From: CAVQCA01 sp963763115
Lineage (GTDB): Bacteria; Pseudomonadota; Gammaproteobacteria; UBA9214
Assembly (NCBI GenBank): GCA_963763115.1
Contig: CAVXNM010000035.1
Location: 1 to 64,000 of the forward strand
Direction: 5' to 3'
Length of the DNA stretch: 64,000 nucleotides
Shown here piece after piece: positions 33,565 through 42,572 of this stretch. Positions within the stretch are counted from its first letter, which is position 1; the number at the start of each line of letters is the position of its first letter. The position numbers were made by a program, and so were the translations under genes. Below the pieces are notes generated by a model. That model made no database searches. It saw only the letters and a program-made list of their open reading frames with translations, and had not been told where the DNA came from.

Positions 33565-34428
33565 ATGATACCGAGCGGATTCGAATACCATGCCCCGTCC
33601 AGTCTGGAAGAGGCCGTCAAGGTGCTGGCCGATTATGAAGACGCCAAGGTTCTCGCGGGCGGTCACAGCCTGCTGCCCATGATGAAACTGCGTTTCGCCG
33701 AACCGGCGCACCTTGTCGACATTAACGGCATCGCTGAACTCAAGGGCATACGCGACGACGGCGACGTGATCCGGATTGGCGCGATGACTACGGAGAACGA
33801 ACTCATTGTCTCCACTGTCATCCAGAAGAAATGCCCGCTGATCAGCGATGCGGCGCAATTGATTGCCGACCCCCAGGTCAGGAACCGGGGAACCATCGGC
33901 GGCGATATCGTCCACGGCGATCCCGGTAACGACCATCCCGCCCTGATGCTGGCGGTCGATGCCAGTTTTGTCCTCATGGGTCCGAACAGCCGGCGTACCG
34001 TTGCTGCCAACGGTTTCTTCCTTGGAACCTACTGGACACAGCTCGAAGAGGGCGAACTGCTGACCGAAATCCAGGTGCCGGCCTTCGGCGCCGGGACCGG
34101 CTACGGGTACAACAAGCTGAAGCGCAAAACCGGCGATTACGCCACCGCGGCCGCGGCCGCGGTGCTGCGACTGGACGGGGACCGCTGTGCCGAAATCCGG
34201 ATTGCGCTCACCAACGTGGCTCCCATGGCGGTGCGCGCCGAGCAGGCGGAAAATCTGTTGCGCGGCCAGACCGTCACCGAGGCGCTGATCGAACAGGCCG
34301 CCGCAAAGGTAATGGAAGTCTGCGAGCCGGCCGAAGATCTGCGAGGTGACACGGAATACAAAACCCAGATGGCCGCCGAGATGGCGCGCCGCTCCATTCG
34401 CGCCGCTCTGGCGCGTGCAAGAGGATAA
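33565..34428 (+). CDS. coxM: Carbon monoxide dehydrogenase medium (FAD) subunit
   Basis: A 287-residue flavoprotein of the xanthine dehydrogenase FAD domain family. FAD-binding motifs are LAGGHSLLPMMKLR near residue 32 and RNRGTIGGDIVHGDPGND near 110; the C-terminal CODH domain follows (GYNKLKRKTGDYATAAAA). It passes electrons from the Fe-S subunit to the acceptor. A strong ribosome binding site (GGGAGGAG) precedes the ATG. It is the first gene of the CO dehydrogenase operon, in the usual M-S-L order. Confidence 0.93.
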   Translation: MIPSGFEYHAPSSLEEAVKVLADYEDAKVLAGGHSLLPMMKLRFAEPAHLVDINGIAELKGIRDDGDVIRIGAMTTENELIVSTVIQKKCPLISDAAQLIADPQVRNRGTIGGDIVHGDPGNDHPALMLAVDASFVLMGPNSRRTVAANGFFLGTYWTQLEEGELLTEIQVPAFGAGTGYGYNKLKRKTGDYATAAAAAVLRLDGDRCAEIRIALTNVAPMAVRAEQAENLLRGQTVTEALIEQAAAKVMEVCEPAEDLRGDTEYKTQMAAEMARRSIRAALARARG

Positions 34429-34433
34429 GCAAC

Positions 34434-34910
34434 ATGGCGAAGACACACATTGCGTTCACGCTCAATGGCCAGGCCGTGGAAACCCTGGTCGACGCCCGGG
34501 AGTTGCTGGTGCATGTACTTCGCGAGCAGCTGGGACAGACGGGCACCCACATCGGCTGTGAAACCAGTCATTGCGGTGCCTGTACCGTTGACTTTAATGG
34601 CCAATCGGTGAAGTCCTGCACGCTGCTGGCGGTGCAGGCGAATGGCGCGGAGGTGCTCACCGTGGAAGGACTGGCCCGCAACGGAGAACTGCACCCGGTA
34701 CAGCAGGCATTCATGGAAGAGCACGGGCTGCAGTGCGGGTTCTGCACGCCCGGCATGATGATACGTGCCTACCGCTTCCTGCAGGAAAATCCCGATCCCA
34801 ACGACGCCGAAATCCGCATAGGACTGTCGGGTAACCTGTGCCGTTGTACCGGCTATCAGAACATCATCAAGGCAGTGAAGTCGGCTGCCAGGAAGCTGCA
34901 AACAGCCTGA
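34434..34910 (+). CDS. coxS: Carbon monoxide dehydrogenase small (2Fe-2S) subunit
   Basis: A 158-residue protein with two [2Fe-2S] clusters. The N-terminal plant-type ferredoxin motif is CETSHCGACTVDFNGQ with a further Cys in SVKSC; the C-terminal cluster is bound by LQCGFCTPGM and LCRCTGYQ. It carries electrons from the molybdenum-copper centre to CoxM. It lies 5 bp after coxM and 16 bp before coxL. Confidence 0.95.
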   Translation: MAKTHIAFTLNGQAVETLVDARELLVHVLREQLGQTGTHIGCETSHCGACTVDFNGQSVKSCTLLAVQANGAEVLTVEGLARNGELHPVQQAFMEEHGLQCGFCTPGMMIRAYRFLQENPDPNDAEIRIGLSGNLCRCTGYQNIIKAVKSAARKLQTA

Positions 34911-34926
34911 TTCGGAGGACGAGCGA

Positions 34927-37332
34927 ATGGCGACCACAGCAGAAAGTCTGGAACGCGAACAACAGCTGGAGGGCATTGGTTGTGCCCGCAAACGCAAGGA
35001 GGATCCGCGCTTTATCCAGGGCAAGGGCACCTATGTCGACGACGTCAAGTTGCCCGGCATGTTGTTTGCGGACGTGGTGCGCAGCCCGTATGCGCACGCG
35101 CGCGTGAAGTCCATCAATAAGGAGAAGGCGCTGGCGCTGCCGGGCGTGCACGCCGTGCTCACCGCCGAGGATCTGAAGCCGCTGAAACTGCACTGGATGC
35201 CGACCCTGGCGGGCGATGTCCAGGCGGTGCTCGCTGACGAAAAGGTGCACTTCCAGATGCAGGAAGTCGCGGTGGTGGTGGCGGATAACCGCTACATCGC
35301 CGCCGATGGCGTGGACCTTGTGGAGGTGGAATACGAAGCGCTGCCGGTGCTGGTCGATCCGCACAAGGCCATGGACGCCGACGCACCGATCCTGCGCGAG
35401 GATGTGAAGGACAAGGACAACGTGGGGCAGGGGCCGCGCAAGCACCCCAACCATATCTTTACCTGGACGGTGGGTGACGAGGACGCAACCAATCGAGCCT
35501 TCGCCGGGGCCGAGGTGGTCGTCAAACAGGACATGTTGTACCCGCGCGTGCACCCCAGCCCCCTGGAGACCTGCGGTTGCGTGGCGTCGTTCGACAAGGT
35601 GAAGGGGCAGCTCACCGTGTACATTACCTCCCAGGCGCCGCACATCGTGCGCACCGTGGTCTCTTTATTGTCCGGTCTGGCGGAAAGCAAGATTCGTATC
35701 ATATCGCCGGATATTGGCGGGGGTTTCGGCAACAAGGTCGGCGTCTATCCAGGCTATGTCACAGCGATTGTGGCGTCCATCGTGCTGGGGCGCCCGGTAA
35801 AGTGGGTCGAGGACCGCATCGAGAACCTCTCGACTACGGCCTGGGCGCGCGACTACCACATGACCGGTGAACTGGCCGCCGACAAAAACGGCCGTCTTAA
35901 GGCGCTGCGGGTCAACGTGCTGGCCGACCACGGAGCATTCAACTCGCACGCCCAGCCCACCAAATGGCCCGCGGGACTGTTCAGTATCTGCACCGGTTCC
36001 TACGACATTCCCACCGCCTACGCGAAAGTCGAAGGCGTGTATACCAACAAGGCGCCGGGTGGCGTCGCCTACCGCTGTTCCTTCCGCGTCACCGAAGCAG
36101 TCTACGTCATCGAGCGCATGATGGACGTGCTGGCCCAGAAGCTGAACATCGACAAGGCCGAAATACGTCTGCGCAATTTCGTCAAGCCGGAGCAATTCCC
36201 CTATAACACGGCGCTCGGCTGGCAGCTGGACAGCGGCGATTACCCCACCGCGCTGAAGAAGGTCCTGGACGCCGTCGATTACCCGGCCCTGCGCAAGGAG
36301 CAGGCGGAAAAACGCGCCCGGGGCGAGCTGATGGGCATCGGTATCTGCACCTTTACCGAGATCGTCGGCGCCGGGCCCAGCAAGGCCTGCGATGTGCTGG
36401 GCGTCGGCATGTTCGACAGCGCCGAGATCCGCGTACACCCGACCGGCAGTGTCATCGCTCGCATGGGCACCATGAGCACGGGGCAGGCCCACCAGACCAC
36501 CTATGCCCAGATCATCGCCAGTGAACTGGGCCTGCCTTCCGAGGATATCCAGATCGAAGAGGGCGATACCGATACGGCACCCTACGGTCTGGGCACCTAT
36601 GGTTCACGCTCCACCCCGGTCGGTGGTGCGGCAACCGCCATGGCGGCGCGCAAGATCCGCGACAAGGCGCGCAAGATCGCTGCCCATCTGCTGGAGGTGA
36701 GTGAAGGGGATCTCGAGTGGGAGGTGGATCGCTTCAGGGTCAAGGGTGTTCCGGGGCAGGAAAAGACCATGAAAGAGATCGCCTGGGCCGCCTATAACGA
36801 CGTGCCCGAAGGCATGGAGATGGGGCTGGAGAGCGTGGACTACTACGATCCCCCCAACTTCACCTATCCGTTCGGCGCCTACCTGTGTGTGGTGGACATC
36901 GACCGCCACACCGGCGAGGTGAAGGTGCGGCGCTTCTACGCGCTGGACGACTGCGGAACCCGTATCAACCCGATGATCATCGAGGGACAGATCCACGGTG
37001 GCCTGAACGAGGGCTTTGCCGTGGCCATGGGCCAGGAACTGCCGTTCGATCAGGAAGGCAACATTCTGGGCAATACCTTCATGGATTATTTCATTCCGAC
37101 CACCGTGGAAACGCCCTTATGGGAGACCGACTACACGGTGACACCCTCACCGCATCATCCGCTCGGTGCCAAGGGCGTGGCAGAGTCACCGCACGTCGGC
37201 AGCATTCCCTGTTTCACCGCGGCTGTCGTGGATGCGCTGGCGCACCTGGGCGTGACGCACATGGATATGCCGCACAACGCCTACCGGGTCTGGAAACAGC
37301 TCCATGCGCTCGGTCTGGACAAACACGACTAG
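34927..37332 (+). CDS. coxL: Form I carbon monoxide dehydrogenase large subunit
   Basis: An 801-residue molybdoprotein that oxidises CO to CO2 at a Mo-Cu centre. The diagnostic form I loop AYRCSFR is present, with the copper-binding Cys at residue 384 (Cys388 in the Oligotropha enzyme by family knowledge). The catalytic Glu is residue 753 in GAKGVAESPH. Further cofactor-contact segments are PDIGGGFGNKVG, GTYGSRSTPVGGAATA and TGQAHQTTYAQ. Form II enzymes would have AYRGAGR instead, so this is a true CO dehydrogenase rather than a general hydroxylase. GGAGG precedes the ATG. Confidence 0.96.
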   Translation: MATTAESLEREQQLEGIGCARKRKEDPRFIQGKGTYVDDVKLPGMLFADVVRSPYAHARVKSINKEKALALPGVHAVLTAEDLKPLKLHWMPTLAGDVQAVLADEKVHFQMQEVAVVVADNRYIAADGVDLVEVEYEALPVLVDPHKAMDADAPILREDVKDKDNVGQGPRKHPNHIFTWTVGDEDATNRAFAGAEVVVKQDMLYPRVHPSPLETCGCVASFDKVKGQLTVYITSQAPHIVRTVVSLLSGLAESKIRIISPDIGGGFGNKVGVYPGYVTAIVASIVLGRPVKWVEDRIENLSTTAWARDYHMTGELAADKNGRLKALRVNVLADHGAFNSHAQPTKWPAGLFSICTGSYDIPTAYAKVEGVYTNKAPGGVAYRCSFRVTEAVYVIERMMDVLAQKLNIDKAEIRLRNFVKPEQFPYNTALGWQLDSGDYPTALKKVLDAVDYPALRKEQAEKRARGELMGIGICTFTEIVGAGPSKACDVLGVGMFDSAEIRVHPTGSVIARMGTMSTGQAHQTTYAQIIASELGLPSEDIQIEEGDTDTAPYGLGTYGSRSTPVGGAATAMAARKIRDKARKIAAHLLEVSEGDLEWEVDRFRVKGVPGQEKTMKEIAWAAYNDVPEGMEMGLESVDYYDPPNFTYPFGAYLCVVDIDRHTGEVKVRRFYALDDCGTRINPMIIEGQIHGGLNEGFAVAMGQELPFDQEGNILGNTFMDYFIPTTVETPLWETDYTVTPSPHHPLGAKGVAESPHVGSIPCFTAAVVDALAHLGVTHMDMPHNAYRVWKQLHALGLDKHD

Positions 37333-37377
37333 CCGTGACCGGGGGCTCAGTGTACTGCAAGCGCGAAGGATGCCTGT

Positions 37378-37971
37378 ATGCAGGTTAAACTGGAAAAGAC
37401 TTTCCCTATCGATGCACCAGCCGGGGTCGGGTGGAATTTTCTGCAGGACATTCCCGCCGTGGCCGCTTGCATGCCCGGTGCTGAGATCACCGACACTCTC
37501 GACGACAGCCATTACAAGGGGAAGATAAAAGCGAAGATCGGGCCGGCCAGCATGGCTTTCAATGGTGATCTGACGGTAGAAGGGCTCGACGAGGGCAGGC
37601 GGGAGCTGCGCATTATGGGCAAGGGCCAGGACACCAAGGGTACATCGACAGCCGAGATGGATCTGACCGCGCTTATCGCCGAGGCTCAGGGTGGATGTGA
37701 ACTGCGCGGTAACGCGACGGTAACGGTCAACGGCAAGGCGGCGAGCCTGGGTGGGCGCATGTTGACCCAGGTCGCCGACCAGATTCTCAACCAGTTCGGC
37801 AAGAACTTCGCCAACAATGTGATCGCCCTCGGTGAGGGCAAGGTCGCCGAGGAAGCGAGGGAACAACTGGCCGAACAGCCCCGGGAACTCAACGGGCTGG
37901 CGTTCGCCTGGTCGGTGATCGTTGGCTTTTTCAAGAGCTTGTTTGGCGGCGGCAAGACCAAAACCAGCTGA
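37378..37971 (+). CDS. coxG: CoxG-family SRPBCC protein
   Basis: A 197-residue protein. The SRPBCC fold covers residues 1-145 (KLEKTFPIDAPAGVGWNFLQ, DIPAVAACMPGAEI, YKGKIKAKIGPASMAFNG). A C-terminal hydrophobic stretch (FAWSVIVGFFKSLFGGG) may anchor it to the membrane. CoxG is reported to bind and attach CO dehydrogenase or its quinone acceptor at the membrane. It follows coxL by 45 bp. Confidence 0.9.
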   Translation: MQVKLEKTFPIDAPAGVGWNFLQDIPAVAACMPGAEITDTLDDSHYKGKIKAKIGPASMAFNGDLTVEGLDEGRRELRIMGKGQDTKGTSTAEMDLTALIAEAQGGCELRGNATVTVNGKAASLGGRMLTQVADQILNQFGKNFANNVIALGEGKVAEEAREQLAEQPRELNGLAFAWSVIVGFFKSLFGGGKTKTS

Positions 37972-38008
37972 TTACCGCGGCAGTACGAGATGGCGACGGG
38001 TTTGTGGT

Positions 38009-38896
38009 ATGAGCAACGGTCATGACATCAATGTCTTCCAGCAGCGACTGACAGCAGCGGGATACATCGCCGAGCGCAGTCTGGCCGCCACGCTGCTGTT
38101 GTTGAGTGAACTGAAACGCCCGCTGTTGCTGGAGGGTGACGCCGGCGTCGGCAAAACCGAAATCGGGCGGGTGTTGTCCAGCGTGTTCGACTGTCCCCTG
38201 ATCCGCCTGCAGTGTTACGAGGGACTGGATGTCAACGCCGCAGTCTACGAATGGAATTACCAGCATCAGCTGCTGGCCATCAAGCTGCTGGAGCAAAGCA
38301 GGCTCAGCCCGGAAAGTGCGGAGCATCAGATCTTCAGCGAGGCGTACCTGCTGAAACGGCCGTTGCTGCAGGCCATTACGCAGGACCGGTCACCGGTTCT
38401 GCTGATCGATGAAATAGACCGGGCGGACGAGGAGTTCGAGGCCTATCTGCTGGAAGTGCTGTCCGACTTCCAGATCAGCGTCCCCGAGCTTGGCACCATC
38501 AGGGCTACCAGCAGACCCTATGTGATCCTTACTTCCAACGGCACGCGCGAACTCAGCGATGCCTTGCGGCGGCGCTGTCTGTACTACTACGTGGAGTACC
38601 CGGATTTCGACAAGGAGCTGCGCATTGTCAACACGCGACTGCCGCAGGTCGGTCAGCTACTCGCCCGGCAGGTGGTGGCTTTTGTGCAGGCCTTGCGTCG
38701 CGCCGATTTGCGCAAGAAGCCGGGTATCGCCGAGACCCTGGACTGGGTTGCGGCGTTGCTGCGCCTCAAGGTGAACTCCCTGGAAGACGACCCGCAAGCG
38801 GTGATGGATTCCCTGGTCTGTTTGTTGAAGACACGCGAAGACAGCGAAGCGATGACCGAATCGATGGTGGAACGTATGGTGGCGAGGGCGGTATGA
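38009..38896 (+). CDS. coxD: MoxR-type AAA+ ATPase for CO dehydrogenase maturation
   Basis: A 295-residue AAA+ protein. Walker A is EGDAGVGKTEIG, Walker B is VLLIDEIDRADEEFE, sensor-1 is VILTSNGTRELSDALRRRC with the arginine finger. CoxD is thought to act as a chaperone that helps build the CuSMoO2 centre. The ATG at 38009 removes 29 unlikely residues. It is coupled to coxE by an ATGA overlap. Confidence 0.9.
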   Translation: MSNGHDINVFQQRLTAAGYIAERSLAATLLLLSELKRPLLLEGDAGVGKTEIGRVLSSVFDCPLIRLQCYEGLDVNAAVYEWNYQHQLLAIKLLEQSRLSPESAEHQIFSEAYLLKRPLLQAITQDRSPVLLIDEIDRADEEFEAYLLEVLSDFQISVPELGTIRATSRPYVILTSNGTRELSDALRRRCLYYYVEYPDFDKELRIVNTRLPQVGQLLARQVVAFVQALRRADLRKKPGIAETLDWVAALLRLKVNSLEDDPQAVMDSLVCLLKTREDSEAMTESMVERMVARAV

Positions 38897-40074
38897 GCGA
38901 GTATGCGTTGGTTGCGGATGGCACTGAATTCCTGTCGGCGTCGATTCAAGCCCGCCTGGTTGAATTCGTCCGCCTGGCCAGGGCAAACGGTTTTCAGGCC
39001 GGCGTCAAGGAGAGTATCGACGCTCAGCGGATCGCGCGTTGCTGTGGCGTCACGGATTCGCAACGTCTGTACTGGGGCTTGCGCAGCCTGCTGTGCTCCG
39101 GCCAGGACAATTGGGACAGATTCCCTGAACTGTTTGACGCTTACTGGCGCCCCGGCAACTTGCAGACCCGTTACCAGCCGATGGCGGGCGCGCATGCCAA
39201 TAAACCGGCCGGCGTTAACGGTCCGCGCGGTGCCGAAGGTTCGGGCGCAGACGCGGACCAGCTGCAACCGGGCCAGGACGACGATGCCGGCAGCAACGGT
39301 ACCCGCAAGGGCGCGAGTTATCGGGCAACCCTGACACAGACAGATTTCCGCTTTATGTCGGATACGGGGTCGATGCGGGATGCCGAGCGGCTGGTGGAAC
39401 GTCTGGCGAGACGCATGCGCAGGCGCATGGTGCGCAGGCAGCGGGTGCAGCGTCAGGGACGGCGTATTCATTTGCGCCGCACGGTTCGCAACAGTCTGCG
39501 CTACGGTGGCACGCCCTTGCAGCTGGCTTTCCGCCATCGAACCCGGAGACAGCCACGCTTGATCCTGATGACCGACGTCAGTCGTTCGATGTCTCTGTAC
39601 AGTTATGTGTTCCTGCGCTTCGCAAGGGGTATCGTCAATGCCTTCCGCGATGCGGATGCCTTTGCCTGCCACACCGGGCTGGTGCATATCACGGACGCCT
39701 TGCGGCAGCCCGATCTTGCCAGGGTGCGGGAAAGCCTGGCGCTGATTTCCCTGGGATGGTCGGGTGGTACGCGCATTGGCGAGTCTTTGCAGCGCTTCGC
39801 GCAGGATTACGCCGCCAGGATGAATTCGCGCACCGTATTCATCATTGTCAGCGACGGGCTGGATACCGGCGAACCCGAGTTGCTGGCACGGCAGCTGGCG
39901 AATATCCGGCGTCACTGCCGCAAGGTCGTCTGGCTCAATCCGCTGTTGGGCAGAGAAGGCTACGAACCAAAGACCGGTGCCATGCTGGCGGCGTTGCCGC
40001 ACATCGATGTATTCGCGCCGGCGCATAATCTGCAGAGCCTGCTGGCTCTAGAACCGCTATTGACCAGTCTTTGA
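38893..40074 (+). CDS. coxE: VWA-domain protein, CO dehydrogenase maturation
   Basis: A 393-residue protein of the VWA CoxE family. An N-terminal helical domain and an Arg-rich linker (RLARRMRRRMVRRQRVQRQG) lead to a von Willebrand A domain with the metal-site motif LMTDVSRSMS and the later SDGLDTGE. Together with the MoxR ATPase it forms the usual MoxR-VWA pair that loads or activates a metalloenzyme. Confidence 0.9.
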   Translation: MSEYALVADGTEFLSASIQARLVEFVRLARANGFQAGVKESIDAQRIARCCGVTDSQRLYWGLRSLLCSGQDNWDRFPELFDAYWRPGNLQTRYQPMAGAHANKPAGVNGPRGAEGSGADADQLQPGQDDDAGSNGTRKGASYRATLTQTDFRFMSDTGSMRDAERLVERLARRMRRRMVRRQRVQRQGRRIHLRRTVRNSLRYGGTPLQLAFRHRTRRQPRLILMTDVSRSMSLYSYVFLRFARGIVNAFRDADAFACHTGLVHITDALRQPDLARVRESLALISLGWSGGTRIGESLQRFAQDYAARMNSRTVFIIVSDGLDTGEPELLARQLANIRRHCRKVVWLNPLLGREGYEPKTGAMLAALPHIDVFAPAHNLQSLLALEPLLTSL

Positions 40075-40083
40075 GGAGTGATT

Positions 40084-41103
40084 ATGGCCCTGCAAAGCGA
40101 TACGGTACTGGAAAGGGCGGGCGCCCTCAAAGCCGAGGGCAGGCCCTTTGCGTTGGTGACCGTGGTGCGCTGCGAATCCCCGACCTCGGCCAAACCCGGC
40201 GCCAAGGCCATCGTCGACTCCGAGGGTAACATTGAGGGATGGATCGGCGGCGGCTGCGCGCAGCCTGCCGTCATCGACACCGTCAAGAGGGCATTGAAAG
40301 ACGGCCAGGCGCGCCTGATTCGGGTCAGCCCGACCAAGGGTGAGGCGGTCGAGGAAGGCGTTATCGATTTCGGTATGACCTGTCACAGCGGAGGTACTCT
40401 GGACATCTTTATCGATCCTGTCGTTCCCAGACCGGCGTTGCTGATTATCGGCGCCTCGCCCTCGGCGCAGGCCCTGGCGTCTTTGGCCGCGCGCGCGGGC
40501 TTCGATGTCAGTGCGGCGTTTCCTGATGCCAGCGCCGACATGTTTCCCGACGCGCTGCAGGTTATCGACAGCCTCGATGTGGCGTCCCTGCAAGGGAGTG
40601 CACCGGCTTTCGTCGTGGTCGCCACGCAGGGCAAGCGGGACGAGGGCGGGCTGGAGGCGGCGCTGGCAACGGCGTCACCCTATGTCGCATTTATTGCCAG
40701 CGAGCGCAAGGCGGGGAAGTTGCGTGAGTATCTGAAGGACCGCGGTCATGACCCCCTGCGCGTCGATGCCATTGCGTCTCCGGCAGGAGTTGAGATCGGT
40801 GCTGTCACCTACGAAGAAATCGCACTGTCGGTGCTGGCGGCCCTGGTCAGAGCAAGGCGCCTGGAAGGCATCGGCGTCGTTCCTTTGCAGGGAAAAACAG
40901 CCACACCCGCAAGTGCAGGTGGCGGCACACAGACAGCCGACCCCGCAACGGCCATTGATCCGGTGTGTGGCATGAGCGTCATGGTGCAGAATGCAGAATT
41001 CACAAGCGAATACCTGGGACAGAGTTATTATTTCTGTTGCGCGGGTTGTCAGCACAGTTTCGATAAATCGCCGGAACGTTATCTACGGACGGGGGACGCA
41101 TGA
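40084..41103 (+). CDS. XdhC/CoxF-family protein fused to a YHS domain
   Basis: 339 residues from the ATG at 40084 (TTGAGGAG upstream). The XdhC/CoxI N-terminal domain has GWIGGGCAQPAV and FGMTCHSGGTLDIF; a Rossmann-like part follows (LLIIGASPSAQALASLAARA, AIASPAGVEIGAVTYEEIAL). The last 50 residues are a YHS metal-binding domain (DPVCGMSVMVQN, YYFCCAGCQHSFDKSPERY). XdhC proteins bind and hand over molybdenum cofactor; the YHS domain may bind copper or another soft metal, which would suit the Mo-Cu centre (inference). Confidence 0.87.
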   Translation: MALQSDTVLERAGALKAEGRPFALVTVVRCESPTSAKPGAKAIVDSEGNIEGWIGGGCAQPAVIDTVKRALKDGQARLIRVSPTKGEAVEEGVIDFGMTCHSGGTLDIFIDPVVPRPALLIIGASPSAQALASLAARAGFDVSAAFPDASADMFPDALQVIDSLDVASLQGSAPAFVVVATQGKRDEGGLEAALATASPYVAFIASERKAGKLREYLKDRGHDPLRVDAIASPAGVEIGAVTYEEIALSVLAALVRARRLEGIGVVPLQGKTATPASAGGGTQTADPATAIDPVCGMSVMVQNAEFTSEYLGQSYYFCCAGCQHSFDKSPERYLRTGDA

Positions 41104-41744
41104 GCGGTGTGTCGGCGATTCTGCTGGCAGCCGGCGAATCCCGCCGCATGGGAGCGCTTAACAAGCTTACCCTCCCGGTGGCCGGCGTCCCACTGCTGCG
41201 GCACACGGCGAACACGCTGCTCAACAGTTATTTAAACGAGATTGTCGTGGTGGTCGGTTACGAGCAGCAGACCGCGCGGACCCTGCTCGGCGATCTGCCA
41301 CTGCGGCTGTTTGACAACGCGCGTTACCCAGAGGGTCAGATGACCTCGGTCTATCGCGGAATGCAAGCGCTGAGCGCGCCCTGCAACGGCGTCATGGTGT
41401 GCCTGTCCGACCAGCCGCTGTTGACTGTCGAAGACATCAACCGGCTGGTGCAGGTCTTTCTGCACCAGTGTCCGACCTCGGTGCTGGTGCCCACCTGGCA
41501 GGGGCGGCGCGGCAATCCCGTCATCCTGGCCCGTGAACACCGCGACGCCATTCTGTGCGACGCGCGTAATCTGGGCTGCAAGCGGCTGATCGAGAACAAC
41601 CCGGATCTGGTCACGCCGCTGGAGATGGACAACGATCATGTGGTGTTCGATCTCGATACCCCTGCGGATTACCAGCGGCTTGTGCAGCGCCTGGAGTCCG
41701 AGCGTGTCGCCGCCGGCGCAATCCGGGCAGCAGCAGGTCGCTGA
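41100..41744 (+). CDS. MocA-like molybdenum cofactor cytidylyltransferase
   Basis: A 214-residue nucleotidyltransferase. LLAAGESRRMGALNKLTLPV is the nucleotide-binding loop, VCLSDQPLLT the metal-binding Asp region, RRGNPVILARE the substrate part and DLDTPADYQRL the end. CO dehydrogenase uses the cytosine dinucleotide form of the cofactor, which MocA makes from Mo-molybdopterin and CTP. The start overlaps the previous stop (ATGA). Confidence 0.88.
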   Translation: MSGVSAILLAAGESRRMGALNKLTLPVAGVPLLRHTANTLLNSYLNEIVVVVGYEQQTARTLLGDLPLRLFDNARYPEGQMTSVYRGMQALSAPCNGVMVCLSDQPLLTVEDINRLVQVFLHQCPTSVLVPTWQGRRGNPVILAREHRDAILCDARNLGCKRLIENNPDLVTPLEMDNDHVVFDLDTPADYQRLVQRLESERVAAGAIRAAAGR

Positions 41745-41747
41745 CAT

Positions 41748-42572
41748 ATGGCAAAAGACATTTTCGATTTGATCCAGAACATGCAGACGGCGGGCAAACC
41801 CTTTGCCGTCGCCACCGTGGTGGAAACAGTCGGTTCGGTATCGGCCAAGACCGCGTCCAAGGCGGTGATCGACTACCAGGGACGGGTCGTCGCCGGCTGG
41901 GTTGGCGGCGGTTGCGCCGAGTCGATCACCTGCAGCCAGGCGATGGAATGCCTGGAATCCGGCGAAACCGCCGTCATCGACATCGACCTTAACGATGAAA
42001 TGCTGGGCGCCGGCATGCCCTGCGGAGGCAGTATGCGCGTCTATGTGGAACCAGTGTTACCCCGACCGACACTGTGGATCATGGGACACGGACGGGTCGC
42101 GGAATGCCTGTGTCTGATGGGAGATCTGCTGGGACTGAAGGTGGTGGTCAACGACCCCAGCGTCGATTGGGCGCAGTACCCGAATGCAAGCCGGCTGATT
42201 AGCGACGATCTGGACTACGAACAGTTGCAGCCCTCGCGGGGTGACTTCGTTGTTATCGCCACCCAGCACAAGGGTGACCACGAATCCATGCAGCGGGCCT
42301 TGTCCTCCCCGGCGGGTTACATCGCGCTGATTGCCAGTCGCAAGCGCTCGCGCCTGGTGCTCGACTACCTGCGGAGGGAAGGCTTCGGTGAAGACACCAT
42401 CGAGCGCGTCATGGCGCCGTCCGGGCTTGATCTGGGCGCGCGCACACCGGAGGAGATTGCCCTGTGCGTGATCAGCGAGATTGTACTGGTGCGGCGCGGA
42501 GGCAGCGGTTTGCGTATGCGCGATAAACTCAGGCAGGAAAAAACGCAGTCCAGGCTGACGGGAGCGAGTTGA
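41748..42572 (+). CDS. XdhC/CoxI-family cofactor-handling protein
   Basis: A 274-residue XdhC protein without YHS domain. VVAGWVGGGCAESITCSQ and MLGAGMPCGGSMRVYVEP in the first domain, WIMGHGRVAECLCLMGDLLG as nucleotide-like fold, and PSGLDLGARTPEEIALCVIS near the end. It is paralogous to the XdhC-YHS protein two genes upstream. One copy may deliver the cofactor and the other its modified form. The next gene overlaps its stop. Confidence 0.88.
   Translation: MAKDIFDLIQNMQTAGKPFAVATVVETVGSVSAKTASKAVIDYQGRVVAGWVGGGCAESITCSQAMECLESGETAVIDIDLNDEMLGAGMPCGGSMRVYVEPVLPRPTLWIMGHGRVAECLCLMGDLLGLKVVVNDPSVDWAQYPNASRLISDDLDYEQLQPSRGDFVVIATQHKGDHESMQRALSSPAGYIALIASRKRSRLVLDYLRREGFGEDTIERVMAPSGLDLGARTPEEIALCVISEIVLVRRGGSGLRMRDKLRQEKTQSRLTGAS

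Noticed and set aside
38653..40026. Reverse-strand ORF of 457 codons
   Set aside because: Opposite coxD and coxE, which carry intact catalytic motifs.
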